Of a DNA stretch of 64,000 bases, positions 7,768 through 16,582 are shown piece after piece. A program made the translations under genes and the position numbers. Positions within the stretch are counted from its first letter, which is position 1. Each line of letters starts with the position of its first letter. This DNA comes from Danxiaibacter flavus. Its GTDB lineage: Bacteria; Bacteroidota; Bacteroidia; Chitinophagales; Chitinophagaceae. The DNA lies in assembly GCF_041060425.1 (NCBI RefSeq), contig NZ_JAULBC010000003.1, positions 62,001 to 126,000 on the forward strand, in the 5' to 3' direction. The notes below the pieces were generated by a model. That model was not told the origin of the DNA. It saw only the letters and a program-made list of their open reading frames with translations, and made no database searches.

Positions 7768-7965
7768 ACGAAGAAGTTATAAGTTTTAAGTTATACGTTG
7801 TACGTTTAACCCGGAGAAGGGATATGTTTTAAGTTGTACGTTGCACGTTTAATAGAGCGGGTTATATTTTTCCTTCGCCTCAATAAACCTAAAACGTACA
7901 ACTATCCGGCTTTACCCTTTCCTTCGCTTCGATAAACGTATAACGTTTAACGTATCACTTACAAC
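7768..7965. repeat. TATACGTT/ACGTATAAC phrase repeats between the two permease genes
   Basis: The gap is built from variants of GTTATACGTTGTACGTTTAA and its reverse complement, so its two halves are loosely inverted. The 20-mer CCTTCGCTTCGATAAACGTA at 7921-7940 is found exactly at 5301-5320, at the other end of the downstream permease gene. Related words recur at 47746-48006 and 57580-57786. Confidence 0.7.
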
Positions 7966-10368
7966 TTATTCCGTTCTCAAACTTTTTACCGGATTAGCCG
8001 TAGCCGCCCTGATCGCCTGGAAGCTCACTGTAAACAATGCGATAAGCAGAACAAAAATACCTGCTGAAGCAAACATCCACCAGCTTAAATTAACCCGGTA
8101 TGGATAGTTCTCCAGCCACCTGTTCGCGGCGATCCAGGCCATCGGAATCGCTGCCAGCAAAGCAATTGCAACCAGGCTCAGGAAGTCTCTTGATAAAATA
8201 CGCACAACACTGCTAACTGATGCGCCAAGCACTTTGCGGATGCCAATTTCTTTTGTTCTTTTTTCAGCGGAGAGTACAGACAATCCAAATAACCCTATAC
8301 TTGAAATGAATATTGTAAGGATGGCACCAAAGAGCATGATCTGTTTCCATTTTGCTTCGGACTGATAACTGTTCCTGTTTTGCTGATCCTTGAAATCGTA
8401 ACTGTAAGGATTAATCGGGAAAAGTTTTTTATAGGTTTTCTCGATATCTTTTAATGCGGCGGTTGAAGTGCCCGGACGAATTTTAATGTAGAAATCTCCG
8501 TACGGATTTTTGGGTTTCATCGTAAACAGCTGCTCTTTTATTTTCTGATTCAGTGACTCAAAATGATAGTTTTTTACAACACCAATTACCGTGTAAGTTT
8601 CATCAGTATTGTCCATATTTACAAACCGCACCTGTTGGCCCAAAGGTTGTTTCCATCCGGCTTTCTTTACAAACTCTTCATTTACGATAACCGATTGGGT
8701 AGAATCTGAAGGAAGGTCCAGGGAAAAATTTCGTCCCTGCAGTATGGGCACTTTCAGCATCGGGATATATGGCACACTTACTGTTTCATACGCAAATGAA
8801 ATTTTTTCTTCGCCATTGATCTTTGCGCCCGAGCCCCAAAAGCCTCCGTTCTTTAGTGCAACATCAACGACGCCGGAACTTTTCATCAATTCATTTCTGA
8901 ACAAGGCAGCCTCATTTCTATTTAAGTTTCCTTTGCCCACAATAATGAGGTTTGTATCATCATAACCGAGCTTTGTTGTGGTAAGATAGTTGAACTGTGA
9001 GTAGATGATCAACGTGGCAGTGATCAGGAATGACGCAAGCGTGAATTGTAAAACTACCAGGCTTTTTTGCAGGTAATTCTTTCCGCCAAGATTAAATCTG
9101 CTGTATAAAGTGTTAACAGGATTGTAGTTGGATAACACCAGTGCCGGGTAAAAACCCGCCAACAGGCCGGTAAGCAGGAACAACCCAATATAACCCGCGA
9201 TCAATTTTAGATCGAAAAGGTAGGATATACTCAGCGCTTTATTAGAAAGATCATTAAATACTGGCAATATTACCTGTACAAGAATGATGGCAAGTAAAAA
9301 TGCAAGAAAGCAAAGCGCAAATGATTCGCCTAAAAACTGAAAGATCAGTTGCTTTCTTTCCCCGCCAACAACCTTGCGAATGCCTATTTCCTTTGCGCGC
9401 TTGAGTGAACGGGCTACCGTCAGATTCACAAAATTGATGCAGGCAATCAGCAGGACAAAAATTGCGATCCCGCCAAGTATATACGAAAACATGGGGTTGC
9501 TTGAGTCGGACAAACCGTTATCCGCCGGCAGATCCTTGCTTAAATGCATATCTAAAAAAGGCTGAAGCGAGTATTCTGTTCTTCCATGAAAGTCGAATTT
9601 TTCCGCGATCATCCTGATCACATCCGCCGCGTCTTTTTCAAAGAACCTGGTCATTTTTTGTCCGGCAACTTTTGTGTCAGCGTTAGGATTGATAACCACG
9701 AATGTATTCATGAAAAAGCTGAACCAGTTTTGATTGTTCTGCGCATCTTCCTTTGACACTACCATTGGTAGCAATAAATCAAATTTAATCGAAGAGTTCT
9801 GCGGCGCTTTCTTTGCTACGCCCGTAACGATATAGGGTTCAAACTTATCGTCGCCTTTGAGCATAATTGTTTTTCCAAGTGCATCTGTGGTGCCAAATTG
9901 TTTTTTAGCTACTTCGTCCGATATTACAACAGAGTTTGGTTGCAGAAGCGCTGTTTTAGGATTGCCTTTCAATAATGGAAATGTAAATACGGAAAAGAAA
10001 TTGGAATCTGCATATCGAAGGTCCTGTGGTTTGATTTCATCTCCGGTCTTCATATCCATCTGACCGCTTCTGAATCGCACGAATGATACTATTTCGGGAA
10101 CTGCGGACTTAAACCGCGGACCTTGCAAATAACCTGTATAGCCGCTTTTTCCTGATTCCTTACCATCCGCTTCAACATTTCTGTTTACGATGCGATAAAT
10201 GTTGCCCACATTTTTATGAAACCGGTCATAGCTGACTTCATCCTTTACGTAAAGAATGATCAGCATGGCGCAGGCAAGTCCAATACTCAAGCCGGAAATG
10301 TTGATAATCGTATAAATTTTGTTGCGTGTGAGGTTTCGAATGGCAGTCTTCAGATAATATCTAAACAT
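7966..10368 (-). CDS. FtsX/MacB-like ABC transporter permease (large, two-module), paralogue
   Basis: 800 residues with the same order as the gene at 5347-7767: N-terminal MFRYYLKTAIRNLTRNK, helix 1, a periplasmic MacB_PCD domain with IKPQDLRYADSNFFSVF, and an FtsX core (IGIRKVVGGERKQL at about 330). A second periplasmic domain and a second core with EIGIRKVLGASVSS follow, and the last helices end in ANPVKSLRTE, nearly the same tail as the paralogue (ANPVKSLRSE). It would sit in the inner membrane with large periplasmic domains and needs a separate ATPase. Position and similarity imply tandem duplication. Substrate unknown; antimicrobial peptide, lipoprotein or signalling roles are all seen in the family. 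Confidence 0.9.
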   Translation of the reverse strand: MFRYYLKTAIRNLTRNKIYTIINISGLSIGLACAMLIILYVKDEVSYDRFHKNVGNIYRIVNRNVEADGKESGKSGYTGYLQGPRFKSAVPEIVSFVRFRSGQMDMKTGDEIKPQDLRYADSNFFSVFTFPLLKGNPKTALLQPNSVVISDEVAKKQFGTTDALGKTIMLKGDDKFEPYIVTGVAKKAPQNSSIKFDLLLPMVVSKEDAQNNQNWFSFFMNTFVVINPNADTKVAGQKMTRFFEKDAADVIRMIAEKFDFHGRTEYSLQPFLDMHLSKDLPADNGLSDSSNPMFSYILGGIAIFVLLIACINFVNLTVARSLKRAKEIGIRKVVGGERKQLIFQFLGESFALCFLAFLLAIILVQVILPVFNDLSNKALSISYLFDLKLIAGYIGLFLLTGLLAGFYPALVLSNYNPVNTLYSRFNLGGKNYLQKSLVVLQFTLASFLITATLIIYSQFNYLTTTKLGYDDTNLIIVGKGNLNRNEAALFRNELMKSSGVVDVALKNGGFWGSGAKINGEEKISFAYETVSVPYIPMLKVPILQGRNFSLDLPSDSTQSVIVNEEFVKKAGWKQPLGQQVRFVNMDNTDETYTVIGVVKNYHFESLNQKIKEQLFTMKPKNPYGDFYIKIRPGTSTAALKDIEKTYKKLFPINPYSYDFKDQQNRNSYQSEAKWKQIMLFGAILTIFISSIGLFGLSVLSAEKRTKEIGIRKVLGASVSSVVRILSRDFLSLVAIALLAAIPMAWIAANRWLENYPYRVNLSWWMFASAGIFVLLIALFTVSFQAIRAATANPVKSLRTE

Positions 10369-10686
10369 TGGTGGCTGTTTTTTCGTTGATGATTATGACA
10401 AAAAAGCGGCTAAGTTGGTGATTACATTTCACTCCAATAAAATACCAGAATTGTTATCGATTGATAATCAAGTAGTTTTAAAAAAAATACTTAATTCCAC
10501 TGTTCAGTTTTGATACAGTTGTTGTCCGCTTTTGGTTAACCACGGAGACAGAGCGACACGGAGGCGCACGGCGTTTTTGGCCACAAAGGTGCCGAACCAC
10601 GGAGGCATAACGACACGTAGGTCAACAACGTTTGCCACAAAGGCGCGAAGGCGCAAAGAAGCACAAAGAAGTTACACAAGAGCAGG
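10369..10686. repeat. Intergenic stretch with CCACGGAGAC / GGCGCAAAGAAG phrase repeats
   Basis: The first 150 bases are AT-rich upstream DNA of the permease gene and show no gene. From about 10540 to 10680 the sequence consists of variants of the words CCACGGAGACACGGAG and GCCACAAAGGCGCAAAG, a phrase family also visible at 20308-20388, 50765-50815 and, in GC-rich form, 54621-54870. Confidence 0.6.
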
Positions 10687-11031
10687 CCAAATCTAAAATC
10701 ATCCTGCCCCATCTTTCACTATTGACCATTCACTTTTCACTATCTATTATAAAAATAGCAGGCCAATCTAAAATCACCTTGCCACACCTTTCACCATTGA
10801 CCATTCACTTTTCACTATCTATCATAAAATAGCAGACCAATCCAAAATCAGCCTGCTACACCTTTCACCATTGACCATTCACTTTTCACTATCTATTATA
10901 AAAATAGCAGACCAATCCAAAATCAGCCTGCTACACCTTTCACCATTGACCATTCACTTTTCACTATCTATCATAAAAATAGCAGGCCAATCCAAAATCA
11001 GCCTGCTACACCTTTCACTATTGACCATTCA
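10687..11031. repeat. 75-bp tandem repeat array, 4.6 units
   Basis: Units start at about 10687, 10763, 10837, 10912 and 10987, giving periods of 76, 74, 75 and 75. Each unit carries TTGACCATTCACTTTTCACTAT-like words and, at the unit junction, a hairpin TAGCAGGC-N13-GCCTGCTA (perfect at the last junction). The reading frame stays open across part of the array, but the composition argues against a protein. There are no unique spacers, so it is not a CRISPR. Confidence 0.85.
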
Positions 11032-11079
11032 ATGCCGTTTCCTTAAGAGGTTACAAAAAGTAAAGCAAGCCTGAATCAG

Positions 11080-11165
11080 GTACTTCGTACTTCGTAAATC
11101 GTACTTGATAAATGTTATTGTTTCTTAAGGAGACTGCATTGATTGACCATTCACCATTCACTCTC
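11080..11165. repeat. TACTTCGTACTTCGTAAATCG and CATTGACCATTCAC phrases
   Basis: The 18-mer ACTTCGTAAATCGTACTT at 11089-11106 recurs exactly at 46740-46757, and relatives occur at 29778-29808, 29893-29940 and 42090-42155. A second phrase, ATTGACCATTCACCATTCAC, then runs almost to the stop codon of the oxidoreductase gene. Confidence 0.65.
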
Positions 11166-12266
11166 CTACACCACCACCCTCTGCCCGCTACCTGCACACT
11201 TATAAATCGCTTCAACAATCCTGATATCGCGTAATCCTTCTTCACCCGGAACAAGCATTGGCTTCTTATTCATGATTGAAAGGGAATTATCGTCCATTTG
11301 CTTAGCCTGTTGCCATGGAACGTCATAAGGAAAACGGATGGTTCCTAAGGGGCTGCTTCCCTGTAATCCGTTATAGCCGGAGTATGGTGCCATTTTAATA
11401 TCACCTTTCTCGCAGGCAATGTTGAGGAAATTGATATTCTCACCGAAACTTGTTTTTATATCTGCAAATACGCCGCCGGGAAATTCCAACCTTGCAACTG
11501 TAGTTTCATCGAGCCCATTTTTATAAATTTCCGGTCGCGTTGTGGACGTTGTAGCGGAAACAATTGCGACTGGTTCCTTGCCCGTACCCAGTCTCGCTCC
11601 TTGTATAGCATACACGCCCATATCGTACAACACACCGCCGCCCATTTCTTTTTTCTGCTTCCAGTGATCAGTGCGATTCTCCCTGTAGCCGGCAGCGCAT
11701 TCAACTCCCTTTACTTTTCCAAGCAAGCCGTTGTTAACAATGCGGGTGTATTCCTGCGTGTTGGGTTCGTGATGCAAGCGATAGCCAATTGCAAGCGATT
11801 TCTTATTCTTCCTGCAGGCATCAATCATTTCCTGGCATTCAGCTGCTGTCATTGCCATCGGCTTTTCACACCATACTTCTTTTCCTGCATTTGCTGCACG
11901 GATCACATATTCTTTGTGCATGGATGGTGGTAACACAACGTAAACCACGTCTATGTCAGGGTTATTGGCAATCTGGTCGAATGTGTTGTAGTTGTAGATG
12001 TTCTTGTCCGGGATATTATATTTTGCTTTCCATGCCTCAGCCTTAGCAGGAGTGCCTGTTACAATGCCGGCCAGGTAGCAATATTTTGTCTGTTGAAGCG
12101 CTGGGGCAAGCAGGTCTGTACTGTAATAGCCAAGACCAACCAGCGCAACACCCAGTTTTTCTTTTTTAGGACGCGTTGCAGCAAGTAAAATATTTGGAGA
12201 AAGATACAAGGCGGCGCTGCCTGTAGCAAGCGTTTTGAGCGCCTCTCGGCGCGATTTCAAGGTCAT
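11166..12266 (-). CDS. Gfo/Idh/MocA family oxidoreductase, Tat-exported
   Basis: 366 residues. The start carries a twin-arginine signal (SRREALKTLATGSAALYL), so the folded, cofactor-loaded enzyme should be exported. The Rossmann domain begins at about residue 38 with GVALVGLGYYS. CEKPMA near 135 holds the conserved Lys of the EKP motif, and the C-terminal alpha/beta domain includes GGGVLYDMGVYAIQG. It should oxidise or epimerise a sugar using tightly bound NADP, like glucose-fructose oxidoreductase. It is a close paralogue of the gene at 48060-49166 (roughly 55-60% identical over the N-terminal half by eye). Single gene, flanked by phrase repeats. Specific sugar unknown. Confidence 0.88.
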   Translation of the reverse strand: MTLKSRREALKTLATGSAALYLSPNILLAATRPKKEKLGVALVGLGYYSTDLLAPALQQTKYCYLAGIVTGTPAKAEAWKAKYNIPDKNIYNYNTFDQIANNPDIDVVYVVLPPSMHKEYVIRAANAGKEVWCEKPMAMTAAECQEMIDACRKNKKSLAIGYRLHHEPNTQEYTRIVNNGLLGKVKGVECAAGYRENRTDHWKQKKEMGGGVLYDMGVYAIQGARLGTGKEPVAIVSATTSTTRPEIYKNGLDETTVARLEFPGGVFADIKTSFGENINFLNIACEKGDIKMAPYSGYNGLQGSSPLGTIRFPYDVPWQQAKQMDDNSLSIMNKKPMLVPGEEGLRDIRIVEAIYKCAGSGQRVVV

Positions 12267-12332
12267 TGGTTAGATTTTTTGCAGTGAAGGAATTGTAACC
12301 TGAATTTACTGTTTATTCGGGAGAAAGCAATA

Positions 12333-12362
12333 CAGCTATGAGCTATCAGCTGTCAGCTTTGG
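12333..12362. repeat. AGCTATCAGCTGTCAGCTTT phrase
   Basis: A short run of the degenerate words AGCTATGAGCTATCAGCTGTCAG. The same family is seen at 13177-13202, 49164-49210, 60838-60872 and 61395-61425, always in gaps between genes. Confidence 0.6.
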
Positions 12363-12446
12363 CAGTGTTGTCTAAAAATCAAGTTAGCTGTGTTCGTTTG
12401 TTAAAGTAAAATGGAAAACTAAACTTGTTTGGCTTCTAAGGAGCAT

Positions 12447-12902
12447 TCATTCCTGGGCTTCTTTTAAAGCTTGTAATTCAAGGTCTAAAGACAATCGGAA
12501 ATTAGTCTTTTTAATCTCCTGTAGAATTGGCTTTATAGAAGGGATAAAGCCAAGAAGCTTGGCTTTAATGATAACACCTATTGTTCCAGTGAACGCTATT
12601 CCCAGCTTTGCGGCAATCTGGCGTGCCTTATAGTCATCTATAATCAAAGTGCTACCGGGCATTTCGAGTGCCAATGCAATGGCACTTGATTCTCCTCTGT
12701 CAATATGCATTTCGAGTAACTGCTGTTTTGATTTGTCATTTACGCATCGAATCTCAATCCAGTCCGGTAGGTTTTCGCCATATTCTTTAGCAACATCAGG
12801 AGTTGTGATTATTCCACCATAAACATGATGTAAGATCTCCAAATGTCCAATTTTGGCAAGTATGATAAAACAACTAGTGTCAGAGATTATTGGTTTAGGC
12901 AT
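12447..12902 (-). CDS. PIN-domain-like toxin, DUF3368 family
   Basis: 151 residues. PIISDTSCFIILAKIG at the N-terminus supplies the first PIN acidic residue (Asp 8). A central GESSAIALALE gives the conserved Glu, and LIIDDYKARQIA with following Gly-Thr (TGTIGVI) completes the DUF3368 signature (PF11848). PIN proteins of this group are predicted Mg-dependent ribonucleases acting as toxins. The start overlaps the upstream UPF0175 gene by eight bases, the usual translational coupling for a toxin-antitoxin pair. The family call is good; toxicity is inferred from family and context. Confidence 0.85.
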   Translation of the reverse strand: MPKPIISDTSCFIILAKIGHLEILHHVYGGIITTPDVAKEYGENLPDWIEIRCVNDKSKQQLLEMHIDRGESSAIALALEMPGSTLIIDDYKARQIAAKLGIAFTGTIGVIIKAKLLGFIPSIKPILQEIKKTNFRLSLDLELQALKEAQE

Positions 12903-13122
12903 TGCTTACATCTCTTGATAAGTCTGACGCTGGAAAATTGAAGATTGAAACATCGTAACTTCCCAATAACTCAGCGAAGGCTCTTTTAGAAAGACCTGCT
13001 ACGTCTGCAGCTTGTCCAAGAGAAAGTTTGCCTAACTCATAAAGACGTGTGGACACGAGCAACGCAACATCTCGGCTGTTCAGATCCAATTCATCAGGTA
13101 TGTTCAACGTTAACGTTTTCAT
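12895..13122 (-). CDS. UPF0175 family antitoxin-like protein
   Basis: 75 residues from the ATG at 13122; the longer frame would start with TTG inside the promoter box. N-terminal LTLNIPDELDL is a short strand, followed by the helical core with GQAADVAGLSKRAFAELLG, a helix-turn-helix-like segment typical of UPF0175 (PF03683). It precedes and overlaps the DUF3368 gene. The family is thought to bind DNA and neutralise the partner PIN protein. The -7 box TATATTTG at 13126-13133 lies three bases from the start codon, so the mRNA is probably leaderless. Confidence 0.83.
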   Translation of the reverse strand: MKTLTLNIPDELDLNSRDVALLVSTRLYELGKLSLGQAADVAGLSKRAFAELLGSYDVSIFNFPASDLSRDVSNA

Positions 13123-13125
13123 ACC

Positions 13126-13133
13126 CAAATATA
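13126..13133 (-). promoter_or_regulatory. -7 box (TATATTTG) of the toxin-antitoxin operon
   Basis: An exact match to the Bacteroidota -7 consensus TAnnTTTG on the minus strand, ending three bases before the ATG. With a start site 4-7 bases downstream, transcription would begin at or near the start codon. No clear TTG is seen 19-21 bases upstream. Confidence 0.5.
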
Positions 13134-13370
13134 CCGATTTATAATCATCTGAATAATTATTTAGACTAATGAAATTGGCTATCAGCTTTTAGCAATCAGC
13201 ATTGGCGCCTTATGTCCTGTCTTGAAAAATAAAGCTTGCTCTTGTAAACAAAATAACCAATGCATTTGGATCTTAAACCTTTGCACTGGTTAAATGGTAT
13301 TTCTTAATTCCTGAATGTGGCTTGCTAATTATCTGAAACCTGATACCTGATGGCTCAGAGCTCATAGCTA

Positions 13371-14435
13371 CTACACTATCTCCTTACTCACCACAAGCGC
13401 TTTGATAAAATCACTCACCAGGTAAGAGACGAGCTTGCCGGTTGCAGGATCTTTGCGTCCGTCGTTTAATTGCGTGGCTCCCTCACAAATATGTAAATAA
13501 GCCACCTGGCAATCGCCGGCGGCATAATGAATGTATTGTCTTGCCTGGAATGTGGTGATACCAACAGGTGATGTAGCGCTGCTCAAAGCCTTTTCAACTA
13601 TGTCCAGATCCAATTCAATGCCGCAATAGGTGTCGTCTGTAAAACTTGTGGCATGCGCTACCGCCTGCAGGAATGTATGTTTTTCGTGCAGGAAAATATC
13701 TTCATAAGTAATAACATCCATAAATGGATTGTTCACGATATCCATCCATACATTTTGCGGCAGGTAGTTTTCGTGCAAACCTATTACACAATATTTTTCC
13801 AGGTAGCCGTCTTCTTCCGCATAACGGAATGCGTTACCACTGTGTCGGCCTTCAGTTGGGCGGTAATCGCTGTGCGCATCAAGATTAATGGCGTTTATTT
13901 CTGCAATAGGTATTAGTCCAGCCTGGTACAGGCCCTTTGCTGCGCCCTTAATACAGCCGTATGCATTGTTGTGTCCGCCACCAATTACAATGGGGATCTT
14001 ATTGTTTTGTGCAATTACTTTAACAAGGTGCTCAACTGCATTGTCAATTGTCTCAACCGCATGGCGGTAAGCTTCAACGCGTTCTGAATGCCCCTGTGCA
14101 TTTGTTTCTATCAGCAAAGCGAGCTCGCTAAAATCAAGGTGTCCCAGCAACAGTATTTCATCGCCCTGTAAAAAATCATTGCTTTGAATATTTAAAAAAG
14201 ATTTCAGGAAAGGCATCCATACTGTATCGGCTCCGCCGACGCCCATGTTTGCTTTAACGCCTATATCCTCTGGTATACCGAATAATACAAATTTTGCCGG
14301 AGATGCAGCAATTGCCTGTTCAATGTTGTTGCCATTTTCCAGTACAAGTATACGCTCTCCCATCTTGGTCTCAAAACGTCTAATGTTGGTCAGTTGTGCC
14401 AGGTTATGCCTGTTGTAAACAGTAAGATGTTGCAT
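13371..14435 (-). CDS. hutG: Formimidoylglutamase (arginase/ureohydrolase family)
   Basis: 354 residues from the ATG at 14435; the longer frame would start with TTG. Ureohydrolase metal-site motifs are visible in order: GGGHNNAYG (His ligand), NLDAHSDYRP (Asp-x-His-x-Asp ligands), HSGNAFRYA, and IELDLDIVEK (Asp-x-Asp ligands). It hydrolyses N-formimino-L-glutamate to glutamate and formamide, the last step of one histidine-degradation route, using two Mn ions in the cytoplasm. It is the last gene of a minus-strand run hutI - PF10136 protein - hutG with gaps of 50 and about 48 bases. Alternative: another ureohydrolase, but linkage to hutI favours HutG. Confidence 0.88.
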   Translation of the reverse strand: MQHLTVYNRHNLAQLTNIRRFETKMGERILVLENGNNIEQAIAASPAKFVLFGIPEDIGVKANMGVGGADTVWMPFLKSFLNIQSNDFLQGDEILLLGHLDFSELALLIETNAQGHSERVEAYRHAVETIDNAVEHLVKVIAQNNKIPIVIGGGHNNAYGCIKGAAKGLYQAGLIPIAEINAINLDAHSDYRPTEGRHSGNAFRYAEEDGYLEKYCVIGLHENYLPQNVWMDIVNNPFMDVITYEDIFLHEKHTFLQAVAHATSFTDDTYCGIELDLDIVEKALSSATSPVGITTFQARQYIHYAAGDCQVAYLHICEGATQLNDGRKDPATGKLVSYLVSDFIKALVVSKEIV

Positions 14436-14483
14436 GTCAATCAAAGCTTTAATTATTTAAAAAATATGATTGTCTGTTTCTAT

Positions 14484-16532
14484 TTAAACGTCCGGCATTG
14501 CTACTGCTAAAGTATCTTCCTTAGCTGCACCCTTGCCGGGGCGAATAAAACGCATGGGGTACTTTTTAAAATAGCGCAAAAGAATTTTAAGAAATTCGGG
14601 GTATTCTCTCAGCTTAATGCCGCGCGATTTTACTGCGACTATAAACGCGAGTGAAAAGCTAACTAAAAAATTGATGAAACCAATGCCTAATACGCCTAAT
14701 ATTACAACTAAAATATATTGCCAGGTTAAATTGGTAAAACCGACGCCATAAATGCCAATGGATGTATTCGCTGCAGAAATGGTGATATGCCTGATATCGA
14801 ACGGGATCCCAAATATTTTTGGCACCAATCCGGCCATACCAAGAAAGAAGCCAAGCGCCACGTTACCGGCAATACTTCCGGCATAGTGATCAATGAAAGC
14901 GGCAAATCTTTCTCTTCTCTCCTTCTTCATTGTTAGTGTGAGTACGGGGTGGCGCTCCAGCCTTTTCTTCACTTTTCCGTACTGAATTTTGTTTTGTACA
15001 AAACCTGCCAGCAGCCCGCTGATAAAAAGAAATACGCCTGTGTTCATGGCATAGGCGAGGGACAAGCTGTGCCAGGGATGCTGGTCTTCCAGTAAATTCA
15101 TTGCCTGTGCACCTTCAACAATCTTTTTGTGTGTACACAGTTCGTATAGCCAGGCCAACAGGTAGCTACCGGGAAAAACGATGATCAGGTTACCAAAAAA
15201 AGATGCTACCTGGCTTCGCATCACTTTGGATACAGTAATTGCAAGGCTATAAAGATTAGGTTGATCATTCTTCCTGTTATCCAGTGACTCAGCAAGTGCA
15301 CTTGCCGTAAAAGCCGGCTGCTTGGTTGCAAGTGATGAATGCGTATGTTCAATTAAAAGAAACCCGAGGCTGTAGTTGACGCTATAGGCCACGCCTGCCC
15401 AAAACGGGGGAAAATGGACTTTTGTAAGCAGATTTTTAAATACAGCGGTGAAGCAAATGATCAAACCTCCCCACATGGCACTAATGATCATTTTATTGTA
15501 TTCGCGCCGGGAGGAAGTAATGTATTTATTGCCTTTAATTCCTTTATGTTCTGCTATCCGGTAGGCAATGTAACCAAGGCTTTGGGACGATAGTTCCCTG
15601 ATACTGTTTTTGCGTTTTTCATTCCGGATAAGCCGGATAAAAAAGTCAACAACTTTGTAGGTATGGAATGTTTGATCAGTATCCGCCGAGGCTACAATGA
15701 TTTTCATGCGGTTAAGGCAGGTTTCCATTACGAGCAGTGTATATGTAAGCGATAAGCTGGCGCCTTCTTCTGCTTGTGTTTCCTTCATCTGTTGCAGGCA
15801 GGCGAGACATGTGTCCAATACGCTGTCAAGCTTGTCTGCATCTTTGGTTACTTCGTCATAAGGGACATTTTCTTTTGCTTCGAGTTCCGTGATGAGGACG
15901 GAAAGGTTATTCTGCTCAATAAACGGATTTTCATCAACATATTCCTCAGGAATTACCGCATGAACTTCGTGATCATAACTTAAGGAAACAATTTTATAAG
16001 ACAGAACGATCAGAGACTTAAACAACTGCTTTTGCAGCAGGTGATTGCTTTTGCTTAACGGTACCCCAAGAGTTTCAAAAAATACCTGCCAGGTATCGGT
16101 GGAAATGCGCTCAACCCAAACATAATCATTGTGTTTGTAAAATACGCGATTGATTACATACAGAAAGTCATTTTCATCCTGCAGTGCAGGCAAAAATTTA
16201 TGATTGATCCTTTTAACCAGTTCCTGCACAAAACCACGCGCTTTCAATACGCCGCTTTCAGTTAAAGCAGGAATAAGATTGGTATTGATCAATTGTGAAA
16301 GCATTGCTGCCTGTAAATTCCTGAGTACCGAAGGATGTTCATGCAGTTGCTGAATAGCGGTTTGCATCCTGGTTTCTGCGGCGGTCGCAAACTGTGTGGA
16401 TTTAGGACGTATTTGTTTGAAAAAATCGACAAGGAAGTTAAGGCCTGTGTCTTTGTCGGATACACGTAATTCCAGTCCATCCTCTATTGTAGCTGTTATT
16501 AAATCGGCATGTTTTTTCTTTTTTTTCAGCAT
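14484..16532 (-). CDS. PF10136 family membrane protein (annotated elsewhere as site-specific recombinase, Gcr)
   Basis: 682 residues. The N-terminal half (about 1-330) is helical and soluble. The C-terminal half has about six transmembrane helices, with the diagnostic stretch FWAGVAYSVNYSLGFLLIEH followed by ATKQPAFTASALAESL. That matches the family named after a gonococcal recombinase, yet no tyrosine- or serine-recombinase catalytic motif is present and the protein is clearly membrane-embedded, so the recombinase name is doubtful. It lies between hutI and hutG with short gaps and probably shares their transcript. That might suggest transport or membrane regulation in histidine use; this is inference only. 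Confidence 0.8.
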   Translation of the reverse strand: MLKKKKKHADLITATIEDGLELRVSDKDTGLNFLVDFFKQIRPKSTQFATAAETRMQTAIQQLHEHPSVLRNLQAAMLSQLINTNLIPALTESGVLKARGFVQELVKRINHKFLPALQDENDFLYVINRVFYKHNDYVWVERISTDTWQVFFETLGVPLSKSNHLLQKQLFKSLIVLSYKIVSLSYDHEVHAVIPEEYVDENPFIEQNNLSVLITELEAKENVPYDEVTKDADKLDSVLDTCLACLQQMKETQAEEGASLSLTYTLLVMETCLNRMKIIVASADTDQTFHTYKVVDFFIRLIRNEKRKNSIRELSSQSLGYIAYRIAEHKGIKGNKYITSSRREYNKMIISAMWGGLIICFTAVFKNLLTKVHFPPFWAGVAYSVNYSLGFLLIEHTHSSLATKQPAFTASALAESLDNRKNDQPNLYSLAITVSKVMRSQVASFFGNLIIVFPGSYLLAWLYELCTHKKIVEGAQAMNLLEDQHPWHSLSLAYAMNTGVFLFISGLLAGFVQNKIQYGKVKKRLERHPVLTLTMKKERRERFAAFIDHYAGSIAGNVALGFFLGMAGLVPKIFGIPFDIRHITISAANTSIGIYGVGFTNLTWQYILVVILGVLGIGFINFLVSFSLAFIVAVKSRGIKLREYPEFLKILLRYFKKYPMRFIRPGKGAAKEDTLAVAMPDV

Positions 16533-16582
16533 CCATATCCGGTTTTAATGAGCAAATATTTCCTGGCAAAGCTGTCATCGTG

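Noticed and set aside
10687..11031. Possible CRISPR array or protein-coding tandem repeat
   Set aside because: Units are contiguous with no unique spacers, and no cas genes are near. The frame is broken by unequal unit lengths and the codons are just readings of the TTGACCATTCAC phrase.
11035..11049. CCGTTTCCTTAAGAG shared with 39258-39272 as a regulatory motif
   Set aside because: Only two copies in the window, one inside a hairpin arm and one at the end of a tandem array; chance or another small repeat cannot be excluded.
14484..16532. Calling the PF10136 protein a site-specific recombinase
   Set aside because: No Tyr or Ser recombinase catalytic residues in context, and about six transmembrane helices; the name is historical.
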